Origin: Chryseobacterium elymi | GTDB taxonomy: Bacteria; Bacteroidota; Bacteroidia; Flavobacteriales; Weeksellaceae | Assembly: GCF_003385495.1 (NCBI RefSeq) | Contig: NZ_QNUH01000001.1 | Location: 124,001-188,000, forward strand | DNA: 64,000 nt | Reading direction: 5' to 3' | In this document: piece by piece, positions 45,360-54,767 of the stretch | Layout of the letters: every line of letters starts with the position of its first letter | How positions within the stretch are numbered: position 1 is the stretch's first letter | Position numbers and translations under genes: made by a program | Notes under the pieces: generated by a model | The model's input: the letters and a program-made list of their open reading frames with translations, nothing else | What the model was told of the DNA's origin: nothing | Database searches by the model: none

Positions 45360-45779
45360 ATGAAAAATTTTATTATCCTGCTTTTCTTCGCAAGTATTCC
45401 TTTCAGCTGTTTTTCCCAGAACAGCCCCAAGAAAGATGAAGAAAAATCAGAATTGAAGCCTTCTAAGAATGAAGACGGAGAGTGGGAACTTACTGTGATT
45501 GATACCCAGTTCGATTATTTTCTGAATGCGGTAGCAAAACCAATAAGCCAGTATTCAGAATCTTATCTGAAAACAAAGAATACATTCCTGGTTGCTGAAT
45601 GGAATTCTTACTACAATTCAGGAAAATACCGGAATATCATAGAGTCAGGTATAGATTACGACCAAAGAGAAAACTACGGAATAAAATTCGAGTATAAGCT
45701 GTACCAGGTCTTTGCTTATGTCAGCTGGAAATACGGACTAAGAATGAATGGGCTTTCCGGAAGTGATGCTTTTAGATAA
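45360..45779 (+). CDS. DUF6146-like exported protein
   Basis: A 139-residue protein. The ATG at 45360 gives a signal peptide ending FSCFSQ. The mature part starts with a charged linker (KKDEEKSELKPSKNEDG). A conserved domain follows: EWELTVIDTQFDYFL, SYLKTKNTFLVAEWNSYY and IDYDQRENYGIKFEYKLYQVFAYV. This matches the small flavobacterial DUF6146 pattern. Function unknown. It converges on sod and shares its terminator. Confidence 0.7.
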   Translation: MKNFIILLFFASIPFSCFSQNSPKKDEEKSELKPSKNEDGEWELTVIDTQFDYFLNAVAKPISQYSESYLKTKNTFLVAEWNSYYNSGKYRNIIESGIDYDQRENYGIKFEYKLYQVFAYVSWKYGLRMNGLSGSDAFR

Positions 45780-45815
45780 ATAAACACTACTTTTTATACA
45801 TTTGATCTACAATAA

Positions 45816-45850
45816 AAAAGGTTCAGAATTTCTTCTGAACCTTTTATTTT
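45816..45850. terminator. Bidirectional terminator between DUF6146 and sod genes
   Basis: AAAAGGTTCAGA / TCTGAACCTTTT perfect 12-bp stem with A and T runs on opposite sides. It serves both convergent genes. Confidence 0.9.
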
Positions 45851-45865
45851 TATAATAGCTAAAAA

Positions 45866-46462
45866 TTATTTGTTGAATAATTCCTCCACTTTATCCCAGT
45901 TCACAACATCAAAAAATGCTGAAACATAATCAGGCCTTCTGTTTTGGTAGTTTAAATAATAAGCATGCTCCCAAACATCCAATCCAAGAACCGGAGTTCC
46001 TTTCACATCTGCAACAGGCATTAATGGGTTATCCTGGTTTGGAGTAGAGGAAACAGATACGGATCCGTCTGTATTTTTGATCAGCCAAGCCCACCCTGAA
46101 CCAAATCTGGTTTTAGCAGCATCAGAAAAATCAGTTTTGAATTTTTCAAAACCACCATAATTTTCAATGGCTGCTTTTACATTTCCTACAGGCTCTTTGC
46201 TTCCTCCCGGAGTTAAGATCTCCCAGAATAAAGAATGGTTAAAGTGCCCTCCTCCGTTATTTCTTACTGCTGGCTTATCAGTTCCTGTCTGGCAGATCTC
46301 TTCGATAGTTTTTCCTGCCAATTCAGTTCCTTCAATAGCTTTATTTAAATTGTCAATATACGCCTGGTGATGTTTTGTATGGTGGATTTCCATAGTTTTT
46401 GCATCAATAGTCGGCTCTAATGCATCGTATGCATATCCTAATTTAGGTAATTCAAATGACAT
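45866..46462 (-). CDS. sodA: Superoxide dismutase, Mn/Fe family
   Basis: Converts superoxide to oxygen and hydrogen peroxide in the cytoplasm. It is 198 residues from the ATG at 46462. The alpha-hairpin begins [15 protein letters not shown]. The metal ligands are seen in [15 protein letters not shown], and [22 protein letters not shown] is the form usual in Mn-dependent enzymes, so Mn or cambialistic use is more likely than Fe alone. A good -33/-7 promoter lies upstream. Confidence 0.95.
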   Translation of the reverse strand: MSFELPKLGYAYDALEPTIDAKTMEIHHTKHHQAYIDNLNKAIEGTELAGKTIEEICQTGTDKPAVRNNGGGHFNHSLFWEILTPGGSKEPVGNVKAAIENYGGFEKFKTDFSDAAKTRFGSGWAWLIKNTDGSVSVSSTPNQDNPLMPVADVKGTPVLGLDVWEHAYYLNYQNRRPDYVSAFFDVVNWDKVEELFNK

Positions 46463-46486
46463 AATTTTTATTTTTAATGTTATATC

Positions 46487-46518
46487 CAAATTTAGCCAAT
46501 ATTTAAGCTATTATCAAA
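46487..46518 (-). promoter_or_regulatory. sod promoter with -33 and -7 boxes
   Basis: On the minus strand TTTG (46515-46518), 20 bp, then TAAATTTG (46487-46494). This is one of the best matches to the Bacteroidota consensus in the window. Confidence 0.7.
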
Positions 46519-46671
46519 AAGTGGGAGTTACTTTAATAAATCTTTAACATTGATATATTGATTTAGAATGAATTAATTTTTATAAGTATGAAGGCTCAAG
46601 CTAGAAGATGGAGGTTATTATAGTCTAAAGCATGGCTCAAAGTCAGACTCTCAAACCTAGAGAAAGTTTAC

Positions 46672-46703
46672 AAAAAAGCACGGAGATCAGCTGATCTCCG
46701 TGC
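46672..46703 (-). terminator. rho terminator
   Basis: A perfect 11-bp GC-rich stem GCACGGAGATC / GATCTCCGTGC with an AGCT loop, followed on the minus strand by six T. Confidence 0.95.
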
Positions 46704-46724
46704 CTTATTAACAATTAAATTAAT

Positions 46725-48581
46725 CTATTTATTCATAGACATCAGAAATTCCTCGTTATTTAAAGTTCCTCTGATGTTTTTATTTACAAATTCCATTGCT
46801 TCTACAGGATTCATTTCGGAAAGATATTTTCTGAAGATCCACATTCTCTGTGAAGTCACCTCATCTAAAAGAAGATCATCTCTACGTGTACTTGAAGATA
46901 CAAGATCGATCGCCGGATAAATTCTTCTGTTCGCAATCTTTCTGTCCAGCTGAAGTTCCATATTACCTGTTCCTTTGAATTCTTCGAAGATTACTTCGTC
47001 CATTTTAGAACCGGTATCAATAAGTGCAGTAGCAATAATCGTTAATGAACCACCCCCTTCAATCTTCCTGGCTGCTCCGAAAAATCTTTTCGGCTTGTGA
47101 AGAGCATTAGCATCCACACCACCTGATAAAACTTTACCTGATGCCGGTGTAACTGTATTATAAGCTCTCGCCAATCTTGTAATTGAATCCAGTAAAATCA
47201 CTACATCATGTCCGCATTCTACCATTCTCTGAGCTTTTGCTAAAACAAGATTCGCCACTTTTACGTGTTTGTCTGCTGCTTCATCAAATGTAGAGGCAAT
47301 AACTTCCGCATTTACGCTTCTTTCCATATCGGTAACTTCTTCAGGACGTTCGTCAATCAGAAGAACCATCATGTACACTTCAGGATGATTGGCTGCAATA
47401 GAGTTGGCAATATCTTTCAGCAACATCGTTTTACCTGTTTTAGGCTGTGCAACGATCATCGCTCTCTGTCCTTTTCCGATAGGCGCGAAAAGATCTACAA
47501 TTCTTGTTGAAAGCGTAGAACCATTTCCTGTAAGATTGAATTTCTCTTCAGGAAAAAGCGGAGTTAAATATTCAAAGGCAACACGGTCTTTGATGAACGC
47601 AAGATCACGTCCGTTTACTTCCGTAGGCTTTAATAATGAAAAGTATTTTTCACCCTCTTTTGGAAGTCTTACAATTCCTTTAACCGTATCTCCGGTTTTC
47701 AAACCAAAATTTCTGATCTGTGCTGTAGATACATACACGTCATCAGGAGAAGAGATATAGCTGAAATCCGATGAACGAAGGAATCCGTAGTTATCCGGAA
47801 GGATTTCCAAAACCCCTTCAATACTTACCATCCCATCAAAACTGAATTCTTTTCTCTGTTCAGAATGATGTTCCTCATTTCTGTCAGCATGTTGTCTTTG
47901 CTGATTTGGATTCTGATTCTGGTGTTGATTTGGATTTTGATTCTGACCCTGATTTTGGTTTTGATGCTGATTAGGGTTCTTATTTTGGTTTCCGCTGTTT
48001 TGCGGATTGTTGTGCCCTTTTTGTTGGGATCTGGCCTGAGGTTGGGAAGTAGCAGGCTTTTCTTCTGATGGAGCAGATTCCTGAGGTTCTGCATTTTTAG
48101 GAGCTTCTGCTCTTTCTTGTGGAGTTTCTGTATTGCCTGTGTTAGCAGTCACTCTTTTTCTTTTTTTCCTAGCCTGTGCTGAATTGTTTTCTTCAGGAGC
48201 GGAAACCGTTTCTGCTTTGGGCTCTTCCTGCTTTATTTCTTCAGCAGCCGGCACCTTTTCTTTTACTTTCTCTTCAGCTTTAGGGCTTTCTTCAGTAGGT
48301 GCTTTTACTTCTGCTTTGGGTTTGGCAGGTTGTCTTTTAGGCGCTGCTTTTTTTACAGGAGCCTTTGCAGGTTTTTCTGCGGGTTTTTCTTCAGTATCCA
48401 TACTGGTTTCTGTGGCGTTGAAATAATCTTTTGCAACTTTAGGGTTAGAAGCCTGAAAGTCAAGAACGGCAAAGATTTTATCATTATCATTGCTGTTTCT
48501 AGCAACTTTAACGCCTAAATCTTTTAAGATTTTAGTCAGTTCCGTTACGGATTTTGACCTTAACGTTTCTATGTTAAACAT
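46725..48581 (-). CDS. rho: Transcription termination factor Rho with long disordered, N/Q-rich insert
   Basis: A hexameric RNA helicase that terminates transcription. At 618 residues it is about 200 longer than the usual Rho. Residues 1-60 form the N-terminal helical domain. Residues 65-240 are low-complexity: Lys/Ala/Pro/Glu-rich, then an Asn/Gln-rich stretch at about 192-230 made of [12 protein letters not shown] units. The RNA-binding fold follows ([15 protein letters not shown] near 255). The ATPase has [10 protein letters not shown] near 375-385, [13 protein letters not shown] and [12 protein letters not shown]. The insert is typical in position for Bacteroidota, but its N/Q content stands out. 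Confidence 0.97.
   Translation of the reverse strand: MFNIETLRSKSVTELTKILKDLGVKVARNSNDNDKIFAVLDFQASNPKVAKDYFNATETSMDTEEKPAEKPAKAPVKKAAPKRQPAKPKAEVKAPTEESPKAEEKVKEKVPAAEEIKQEEPKAETVSAPEENNSAQARKKRKRVTANTGNTETPQERAEAPKNAEPQESAPSEEKPATSQPQARSQQKGHNNPQNSGNQNKNPNQHQNQNQGQNQNPNQHQNQNPNQQRQHADRNEEHHSEQRKEFSFDGMVSIEGVLEILPDNYGFLRSSDFSYISSPDDVYVSTAQIRNFGLKTGDTVKGIVRLPKEGEKYFSLLKPTEVNGRDLAFIKDRVAFEYLTPLFPEEKFNLTGNGSTLSTRIVDLFAPIGKGQRAMIVAQPKTGKTMLLKDIANSIAANHPEVYMMVLLIDERPEEVTDMERSVNAEVIASTFDEAADKHVKVANLVLAKAQRMVECGHDVVILLDSITRLARAYNTVTPASGKVLSGGVDANALHKPKRFFGAARKIEGGGSLTIIATALIDTGSKMDEVIFEEFKGTGNMELQLDRKIANRRIYPAIDLVSSSTRRDDLLLDEVTSQRMWIFRKYLSEMNPVEAMEFVNKNIRGTLNNEEFLMSMNK
47890..48005 (-). repeat. 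Asn/Gln codon-rich repeat tract inside rho
   Basis: Short repeats encode NQN/NPN/QHQ units over about 38 codons. The same 8-residue block NPNQHQNQ occurs twice. Confidence 0.7.
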
Positions 48582-48661
48582 ACTTAATGTAAAAATGTAA
48601 TTAATTGTGAGTAAGAAAAGTAAGTCCGGTGACTTTTGTTTTCAAGTACATATGTATAATG

Positions 48662-48692
48662 CAAATCTACACTTATTTTTGAATTGTGCAAA
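48662..48692 (-). promoter_or_regulatory. rho promoter, interlocked with the divergent promoter
   Basis: On the minus strand TTTG (48689-48692), 19 bp, then TAGATTTG (48662-48669). Its -33 box lies inside the spacer of the opposite promoter. Confidence 0.65.
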
Positions 48693-48708
48693 ATTTATGT
48701 TATTTTTG
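48678..48708 (+). promoter_or_regulatory. DUF4293 gene promoter, interlocked with the rho promoter
   Basis: TTTG (48678-48681), 19 bp, then TATTTTTG (48701-48708), 18 bp before the ATG at 48727. Confidence 0.65.
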
Positions 48709-48726
48709 CCAGGTATTTAATAATCT

Positions 48727-49116
48727 ATGTTACAGAGAATACAGACTATTTGGACTCTTTTGGCGGTTTTGGCTGCTGTTTTCCTTTTCATTACAGGACA
48801 GGATGTTGACGTTTTCGGCAATATTCCGGTGATTGATATAAGCTGTATTGCCCTGGTTTTGATAGGAGCATTGAGTATTTTCAGTTTTAAAAACAGAAAA
48901 AGACAAATTTTGCTGAATACATTCAGCATCATTATAAACGTTTTGTTGATTGGTGTATTGGCGTACTGGTTACTAAACTTATCCGGAGGAATTCAGATTC
49001 CTGAGAAGGGTATTGAGCCGGTTTTCCCATTGATCGCGGTGATCTGTCTGTTTATTGCAAATGTATATATCCGCAGAGATGAGAGGCTCGTAAAATCTGT
49101 AGACCGACTTCGATAG
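48727..49116 (+). CDS. DUF4293 family membrane protein
   Basis: A 129-residue integral membrane protein with four predicted helices at about 7-24, 40-56, 66-86 and 101-117. It begins MLQRIQTIWTLLAVLAA and ends in a basic tail YIRRDERLVKSVDRLR. The Bacteroidota DUF4293 family matches this plan, and its location divergent from rho is common. Function unknown. Confidence 0.85.
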   Translation: MLQRIQTIWTLLAVLAAVFLFITGQDVDVFGNIPVIDISCIALVLIGALSIFSFKNRKRQILLNTFSIIINVLLIGVLAYWLLNLSGGIQIPEKGIEPVFPLIAVICLFIANVYIRRDERLVKSVDRLR

Positions 49117-49140
49117 CCTTACAACGATTTTTTGAGTGAG

Positions 49141-49169
49141 AACAGTTCCGAAAGGAGCTGTTTTTTTAT
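49141..49169 (+). terminator. Terminator after DUF4293 gene
   Basis: AACAGTTCC / GGAGCTGTT stem with a GAAA loop, followed by seven T. Confidence 0.85.
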
Positions 49170-49308
49170 TGTAATGATTTGCTTAATTTCGCCCAGCACC
49201 TTAAAAATTCTTAATGATTCAAATGTAAGCTCGTCTGACTAATTTTATATCATTTCATGCAACATTTCCGTTAAGAATACGACTGATCCTCTTAAATTGT
49301 ATCAAAAA

Positions 49309-50229
49309 ATGAAAAAACTAACCTACCTTGCCCTGACCTTCTTCTCAGCATGTACGTTTGCTCAGGAAGTTTCAAAAGAAAGAGTAACCACAATACTTGC
49401 AACCCTGGCTTCAGATGAAATGAAAGGCCGCGAGATCGGAACTCCTGAAAATGATAAGGCTGCAGAATATATTGCGCAGCTTTTCAAAGAGAACGATCTT
49501 GAATACTGCACAGGAAATTCTTACCTGATCCCTTTCGATTATGAAGGAAAGAAAGCCTATAATGTATGTGGAATCAAAAAAGGAAAAACAGATAAATACT
49601 TAGGGTTCTCAGGACATTTCGACCATATCGGGACAAGTGAAAAAACCGGTGACAACATTTATAACGGTGCAGATGATGATGCGAGCGGAATTACCACTTT
49701 AGCAGGTATCGCCGATTATTTTAAAAATAAAAAACCTGAATTTTCAATGGTTTTCATGGCATTCAACGGTGAAGAAAAAGGAATGCTGGGATCAAGAGCA
49801 ATTTCCACAGATACCGGTTTGGATAAGGTATATAATAATATGACGGCACTTTTCAATTTTGAAATGGTAGCTACAGAATCCCAGTTCGGAAAAAATGCAT
49901 TATTTATGACAGGCGATGAGTTTTCCGATTTTGATGAACTTTTTAATAAGTATGCGGCAAACGGATTAAAAATCAACTCCGATCCCTATGCTGCACAAAA
50001 ATTATTCTACAGATCAGATAATGTAAGCTTTGTCAAGAAAAAGATCATTGCTCACTCATTCTCTACCGTGGATATGACGAAAGCTTCCCATTACCATAAC
50101 GAAAGTGATGATGTAAACGTTGTAGATTTTGATAATTTAACAACCATCATCAATAACGTTGGAAAAACGTTGGAAAAACTGACTCCAAAGAATTTTGCCC
50201 CGAAATATAACGACAAGGTAAAATTTTAA
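49309..50229 (+). CDS. Secreted M28-family metallopeptidase
   Basis: A 306-residue exported zinc aminopeptidase-type enzyme. The signal peptide ends at about residue 18 (CTFAQ). The metal-binding and catalytic segments are GHFDHIG near 101-107, YNGADDDASGI near 116-126, and MAFNGEEKGMLGSRA near 149-163, which supplies the double-Glu. DNVSFVKKKIIAHSFST near 241-257 and SHYHNESDD give the final ligands. It probably releases N-terminal residues from peptides in the periplasm or outside. A terminator follows. Confidence 0.93.
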   Translation: MKKLTYLALTFFSACTFAQEVSKERVTTILATLASDEMKGREIGTPENDKAAEYIAQLFKENDLEYCTGNSYLIPFDYEGKKAYNVCGIKKGKTDKYLGFSGHFDHIGTSEKTGDNIYNGADDDASGITTLAGIADYFKNKKPEFSMVFMAFNGEEKGMLGSRAISTDTGLDKVYNNMTALFNFEMVATESQFGKNALFMTGDEFSDFDELFNKYAANGLKINSDPYAAQKLFYRSDNVSFVKKKIIAHSFSTVDMTKASHYHNESDDVNVVDFDNLTTIINNVGKTLEKLTPKNFAPKYNDKVKF

Positions 50230-50247
50230 ATAATAAATGACAGAAAC

Positions 50248-50273
50248 AAAACCGCCGGACTGGCGGTTTTTTC
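50248..50273 (+). terminator. Terminator after the M28 peptidase
   Basis: AAAACCGCC / GGCGGTTTT stem with a GGACT loop, followed by T. Confidence 0.85.
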
Positions 50274-50393
50274 ATGCCCTGAACCCTTCTGATCACTGAA
50301 AATTAAACAAACGTTTGTAACAAAACATATCTAATTGAAACATATTAACTAAAGTAAAACAGGATTAAGAACGTCTTTTCCTTTAATTTTACG

Positions 50394-50401
50394 TAATTTT
50401 G
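50394..50401 (+). promoter_or_regulatory. -7 box of the ABC exporter
   Basis: TAATTTTG, 18 bp before the ATG at 50420. Confidence 0.5.
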
Positions 50402-50419
50402 CTATCCAATTTTTCTTGA

Positions 50420-52252
50420 ATGAAACCATTACAAAGAATACTTTATTTCGCGAAACCGCATCAAAAATACCTTTTCGGAAGTATGTTTTTCAATATACTG
50501 TACTCCTTACTCAATATCTTATCTGTGGGAACTATGCTTCCTATTTTGGGGCTGATGTTCGGCACAATTGAAAGACAAGGAAAAGAACCGGTATGGAGCG
50601 GAGCCTTCGGCGATTATTTCAACTATATAAAGGATAAAGCTTATTATTTTGTACAGACGCAGATTGATCAGCATGGTGCTGTTTATGTACTTGCTGTTCT
50701 GTGTGCAATTACAGGAGTTTCATTTTTACTAAGGAATATTTTCAGGTATATAGGAGCTTTCCTGTTGGTGAATTACCGTGTAGGTATTACCAAGGATCTC
50801 CGTACTGCGATGTACAATAAATTCCTTCAGCTTCCGGTTTCTTTCTTTACAGAACAGAGAAAGGGAGACATGATGTCCAGGATTTCCAATGACATCGGGG
50901 GTGTAGAAGGTGGAATTATGGGTGTATTGGTAGATATCATCAATGCTCCGTTTATGATCATTTCTTCACTGATCGCATTATTTTTACTGTCTCCTCAGCT
51001 GACCCTGTTTTCACTGGTTGTTTTCCCGGTTATGGGATTACTGATCTCATGGACTGGAAAAAGCTTAAAAAAGCAGGCTCATTATGCGCAGGCTGAACTC
51101 GGAAATCTGTTTTCACTGGTAGATGAAACTTTAAAATCGTCTAAAGTCATCAAAATCTTCAATGCAGATAAGATCCTTAAGAACAGATTCAACGAAACAA
51201 CAACCAACTGGCAGAAATTTGCCATAGATATGAGCCGAAGAAGAGAACTGGCTTCTCCTATGAGCGAATTCCTTGGTTCTATTACTATTCTTATCATAAC
51301 GTGGTATGCCGGAACTCAGATTTTAGAAGAGCAGACCATGAAACCTCAGGCTTTCCTGGTTTTCATCGGAATGTTCTTTCAGATTTTGGATCCTGCTAAA
51401 AAGCTTTCCAGCGCAATTTCTTCTATCCAGGGAGGAATGGCAAGTTTGGAAAGAGTAGCTGAAGTTCTTGATTATGATCTAAAGGTAGAGGAAATTGCAG
51501 AGCCTGTTTCTATCTCTACTCTTAGCAACCAAATTGAATTCAAAAACATTGGATTTTATTATGATAAAGACAATGTCATCCTTAAAAATTTCTCGCTGAT
51601 CATTCCGAAAGGAAAAACTATAGCCCTTGTGGGACAGAGCGGAAGTGGAAAAACAACGATTGCCAACCTTCTGGCCAGGTTCTATGATGTGAATGAAGGT
51701 GAAATTTTAATTGACGGAACTGACATTAAACATTTAAAATTAAAAGAATACCGCCAACTTCTGGGAATGGTAACTCAGGAGTCTGTATTGTTCAATGATT
51801 CGGTTTATAATAATATCCTTATGGGTAAACCTGATGCTACCAAAGAAGAGGTAGTTGAGGCTGCAAAAATTGCTAATGCCGATGCTTTTATTTCGAATCT
51901 TCCTGATGGATATGATTCCAATATCGGAGATGATGGGAATAAACTTTCCGGTGGCCAGAAACAAAGGGTTTCTATCGCCAGAGCCGTATTGAAAAACCCA
52001 CCGGTGATGATTTTGGATGAAGCTACTTCTGCCCTGGATACGGAATCTGAAAGATTCGTTCAGGATGCTTTGGATAAAATGATGGAAAACAGAACATCCC
52101 TGGTTATTGCCCACAGGCTTTCAACAATTCAAAAAGCAGACTGGATTGTAGTGATGGAGAAAGGAATTGTAGTGGAACAGGGAACACATCATGACCTGAT
52201 CGCTAAAAAAGGAATGTATAATAAACTTGTTGAACTTCAAAACTTCGACTAA
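50420..52252 (+). CDS. ABC transporter with fused permease and ATPase, MsbA-like
   Basis: A 610-residue homodimeric half-transporter of the lipid/drug exporter type. The membrane domain (about 1-330) has six helices. The ATPase carries Walker A GQSGSGKTT near residue 409, signature LSGGQKQR near 512, Walker B VMILDEATSALD near 530 and the switch His in VIAHRLS. The branch fits MsbA-like lipid A flippases, but drug or lipid export more broadly cannot be excluded. It is followed after 18 bp by the DUF1801 gene. Confidence 0.93.
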   Translation: MKPLQRILYFAKPHQKYLFGSMFFNILYSLLNILSVGTMLPILGLMFGTIERQGKEPVWSGAFGDYFNYIKDKAYYFVQTQIDQHGAVYVLAVLCAITGVSFLLRNIFRYIGAFLLVNYRVGITKDLRTAMYNKFLQLPVSFFTEQRKGDMMSRISNDIGGVEGGIMGVLVDIINAPFMIISSLIALFLLSPQLTLFSLVVFPVMGLLISWTGKSLKKQAHYAQAELGNLFSLVDETLKSSKVIKIFNADKILKNRFNETTTNWQKFAIDMSRRRELASPMSEFLGSITILIITWYAGTQILEEQTMKPQAFLVFIGMFFQILDPAKKLSSAISSIQGGMASLERVAEVLDYDLKVEEIAEPVSISTLSNQIEFKNIGFYYDKDNVILKNFSLIIPKGKTIALVGQSGSGKTTIANLLARFYDVNEGEILIDGTDIKHLKLKEYRQLLGMVTQESVLFNDSVYNNILMGKPDATKEEVVEAAKIANADAFISNLPDGYDSNIGDDGNKLSGGQKQRVSIARAVLKNPPVMILDEATSALDTESERFVQDALDKMMENRTSLVIAHRLSTIQKADWIVVMEKGIVVEQGTHHDLIAKKGMYNKLVELQNFD

Positions 52253-52270
52253 GATTTTAATTCAATTAAA

Positions 52271-52618
52271 ATGAATCCCATACAAGAGTATTTCTACAGA
52301 ATCAAAGAGCCTGAGAGAAGTACTCTTTTATTTTTACGTGATTCTATTTTAGCTTCAGATCCCGAAAATATTACAGAAACATTTAGTTTCGGGCTTCCTT
52401 TTATCAAGTACAAAAAGAAGATGCTGTGTTATTTTTATTACAGCAAAAAATACAAGAAACACTATCTGAGCTTTTATCACGGTGACAAACTGGATTATCC
52501 GGAGTTGATTCTGGATGGCAGAAAGAAGTTTAAAATCCTCTTGATTGATCCTGAAGAAGATCTTCCCGTAGAATTCATATTAAACCTCACAGAAGAGATT
52601 AAAAAGTATATAAAATAA
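52271..52618 (+). CDS. DUF1801 family protein
   Basis: A 115-residue soluble protein of the YdhG/YjbR-like fold. The N-terminal part IQEYFYRIKEPERSTLLFLRDSILA, then ETFSFGLPFIKYKKKMLCYFYYSK and YLSFYHGDKLDYPEL, follow the DUF1801 pattern. A DNA- or nucleotide-related function has been suggested for related folds, but none is assigned. It starts 18 bp after the ABC exporter and is probably in its operon. The stop is overlapped by the terminator of the convergent gene. Confidence 0.8.
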   Translation: MNPIQEYFYRIKEPERSTLLFLRDSILASDPENITETFSFGLPFIKYKKKMLCYFYYSKKYKKHYLSFYHGDKLDYPELILDGRKKFKILLIDPEEDLPVEFILNLTEEIKKYIK

Positions 52619-52648
52619 AAAACTCCGGCACGAATCATCGTACCGGAG
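52613..52648 (-). terminator. Terminator after the 600-aa secreted protein
   Basis: CTCCGG-x-ACGA / TCGT-x-CCGGAG stem (one mismatch) at 52623-52648, followed on the minus strand by six T that reach into the end of the convergent gene. Confidence 0.85.
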
Positions 52649-52667
52649 CCCTCTTTAAAAAACTTTA

Positions 52668-54470
52668 TCATTGTGTGTTTATTCCGCTGAATTCTGCCTG
52701 TTTAATTGCCCAGGCGATCATATTGGCAAAAAGAATTGAATTCTGCACCTGCATTGATCCTGTTGCATATCCGTTTCCGGCATATCCGTAAGAAGATTTC
52801 CGAACCGGGAAATATCCTCCCGAACTTGGTGCTACAAAAGGCTCAATGGTATTGCTTGCATATTGATTTCCATTCGCATTTTCATTACTTAAAAAACCAC
52901 CGTCACCAAACCATATAAAGTTTAAACTGGTATTTCTTAATCCCGAAATTCCTGTTCTTGCAGTTGTACTGTTAATAGGCTGTGCATAGCTGTAAGGAAC
53001 AAATCCACTTGTCAATCCGGAAATATTGACGGTTGTAGAAGCATCTTCACCCCAGTTTTTACCTCTCACATCTCCAAAAGGTCCGTTAAGGATAGGATCA
53101 TCAGAATTGGTAAGAGCATAAACAGAGCCTGCACCGCCTCCATAAGAAGCTGAAATGGTAGGATCAGAGAATATTCCTCTGAATAGGTTCTGAGCTGTAC
53201 CTGTATCATCTGTCATAGCAATTACAACTCCTTTTTTATTAAGATAAGAAGCAATATAACCTGCATCTGTAGCATTAGGTGTATAGTTATAGCCAATGAC
53301 AACAATATCTGGCTTGTTATTAAGAGCCGTCTGAAGAGCTGCTGATGAAGGTGAGTTTCCTAAAGATATATGGGTAAAACCTTCATATTTGACAATACTT
53401 GAGGCTGTTGTTCCAAAATTCGTCGGAGCGTCCATCAGACTTCGTGAAGGACCGGTGTAAGCACTATAGCCGTAAGCTGTTTCTAATCCGATATGAAGTA
53501 CTGTCTTCTTAGGAATTACAACCACTACATTTACAGAGCAGGTTGTAGATACTCCTCCCTGGCTGTCTGAAGTAATAGTAATGGTTTTCACTGATGTAGA
53601 AGACGGTGTTCCTGTTCCGCCTAATGTTATATTTTGATTTCCTGTAGCTGTAAATGTTCCTGATCCACTGAAAGAAATTCCGTCAACCGTATTGGATGTA
53701 ATGGTGTAGCTTCCCAATGTTGAAACATTGACCGGTAACGTAATGGTATTGGAAGCTGTAAGAGCCGTTCCTACTTTGTACACTCCATTTACCGTTGCAC
53801 TTCCACAGCTCATGGTATATGTTCCTGCAGGGCTCAATACTGTAATCGAAATCGCCGGAGTACAGGTAACAGCAGTTCCATTAGCTTCAAGTGATACATT
53901 ATCTGTCTGGATATTCTGAGGAGTTCCCTGCCCCGGAATCTGTATTGTTTGTGTTCCTGTATTCAAAAACACTCCCGTTCCGTAAAAGTTATATCCGTTT
54001 GTTGTAGTTCCGGAAATAGTATAGTTACCAACTTTAGTAACATTGACCGCAATAGTCAGATAATTAGAATTCGTAAGTTCTTTTCCTTTTACATAGCTCC
54101 CCATTGCTTTAGACACGGAGCAATCTATAGTAAAAACAGATTTTCCCATCTGCCCGCAGACACTTTTCCATTCGTTATCCGCAAGACTCCAGTAATTAAA
54201 ACAATCTTCTGTAGTATTGTAAACCGTCAGTCCGTCATCTTTGGATTGATTAATTACAATGGCATTTCTTTGTGCTTCTGTAAGCCGTGGAATCAGCACT
54301 CCTTTGTTGTTATTTCCTGAGATAACATCCAAAACAGAATTAGCATTAGGGGTAGTAGTGTTAATTCCTACCGCTCCATTATTGGCTTGTGAATAAAATT
54401 TTCCAAAGGCAAAGAGCAACGCTATCAGCAAGACTTTGATTGGGGGAATTGTAAATTTTGTTTCCATCAT
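52668..54470 (-). CDS. Secreted 600-residue protein with two tandem beta domains and a ThuA/amidotransferase-like C-terminal domain
   Basis: The signal peptide ends near residue 27 (GKFYSQ). AVGINTTTPNANSVLDV and GVLIPRLTEAQRNAI follow, a common N-terminal block in flavobacterial surface proteins. Two repeats of about 105 residues (about 110-310) share the pattern GxYxxGxxLT-SNxIxLxVNV ... GSGTFxxTGxQxI-LxGxGTP. Residues of about 320-590 look like an alpha/beta domain (TVLHIGLETAYGYSAY, PDIVVIGYNYTPNATDAGYI, KKGVVIAMTDDTG). Function unknown. No T9SS tail is clear. A 14-bp box and a -7 box precede it. Confidence 0.8.
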   Translation of the reverse strand: MMETKFTIPPIKVLLIALLFAFGKFYSQANNGAVGINTTTPNANSVLDVISGNNNKGVLIPRLTEAQRNAIVINQSKDDGLTVYNTTEDCFNYWSLADNEWKSVCGQMGKSVFTIDCSVSKAMGSYVKGKELTNSNYLTIAVNVTKVGNYTISGTTTNGYNFYGTGVFLNTGTQTIQIPGQGTPQNIQTDNVSLEANGTAVTCTPAISITVLSPAGTYTMSCGSATVNGVYKVGTALTASNTITLPVNVSTLGSYTITSNTVDGISFSGSGTFTATGNQNITLGGTGTPSSTSVKTITITSDSQGGVSTTCSVNVVVVIPKKTVLHIGLETAYGYSAYTGPSRSLMDAPTNFGTTASSIVKYEGFTHISLGNSPSSAALQTALNNKPDIVVIGYNYTPNATDAGYIASYLNKKGVVIAMTDDTGTAQNLFRGIFSDPTISASYGGGAGSVYALTNSDDPILNGPFGDVRGKNWGEDASTTVNISGLTSGFVPYSYAQPINSTTARTGISGLRNTSLNFIWFGDGGFLSNENANGNQYASNTIEPFVAPSSGGYFPVRKSSYGYAGNGYATGSMQVQNSILFANMIAWAIKQAEFSGINTQ

Positions 54471-54526
54471 TTTAAAGTTATAATTTGTTTAATGATTAAA
54501 ATTTCAGCTAAGTCATTTAACCGTCA

Positions 54527-54590
54527 CAAAATTATACCCCTCAGACAATTACAAATTAATTCTCACTACGCAATACTACTCACGCGTAGT
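54527..54590 (-). promoter_or_regulatory. Promoter with upstream ACTACG-N3-GAGTA box, copy A
   Basis: On the minus strand, TAATTTTG (54527-54534) is preceded 42 bp upstream by ACTACGCGTGAGTA (54577-54590). The flank TACGCAATA (54567-54575) is also shared with copy B. The ATG of the secreted protein lies 56 bp after the -7 box. Confidence 0.6.
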
Positions 54591-54767
54591 AAAACTCACA
54601 AAATGCCAATAACTTATTATAACATTAAACGCAAATAAAAAAAGTTGAGTTATTTAACAAAACCCAACCATAAATTCAAAAAAATAAAATCAAAACAGTA
54701 TAAAACCAATTCTTTCTTACGTAATAAAAAAAATAAAACAATTAGATTAAACAGAATATAACACCCT

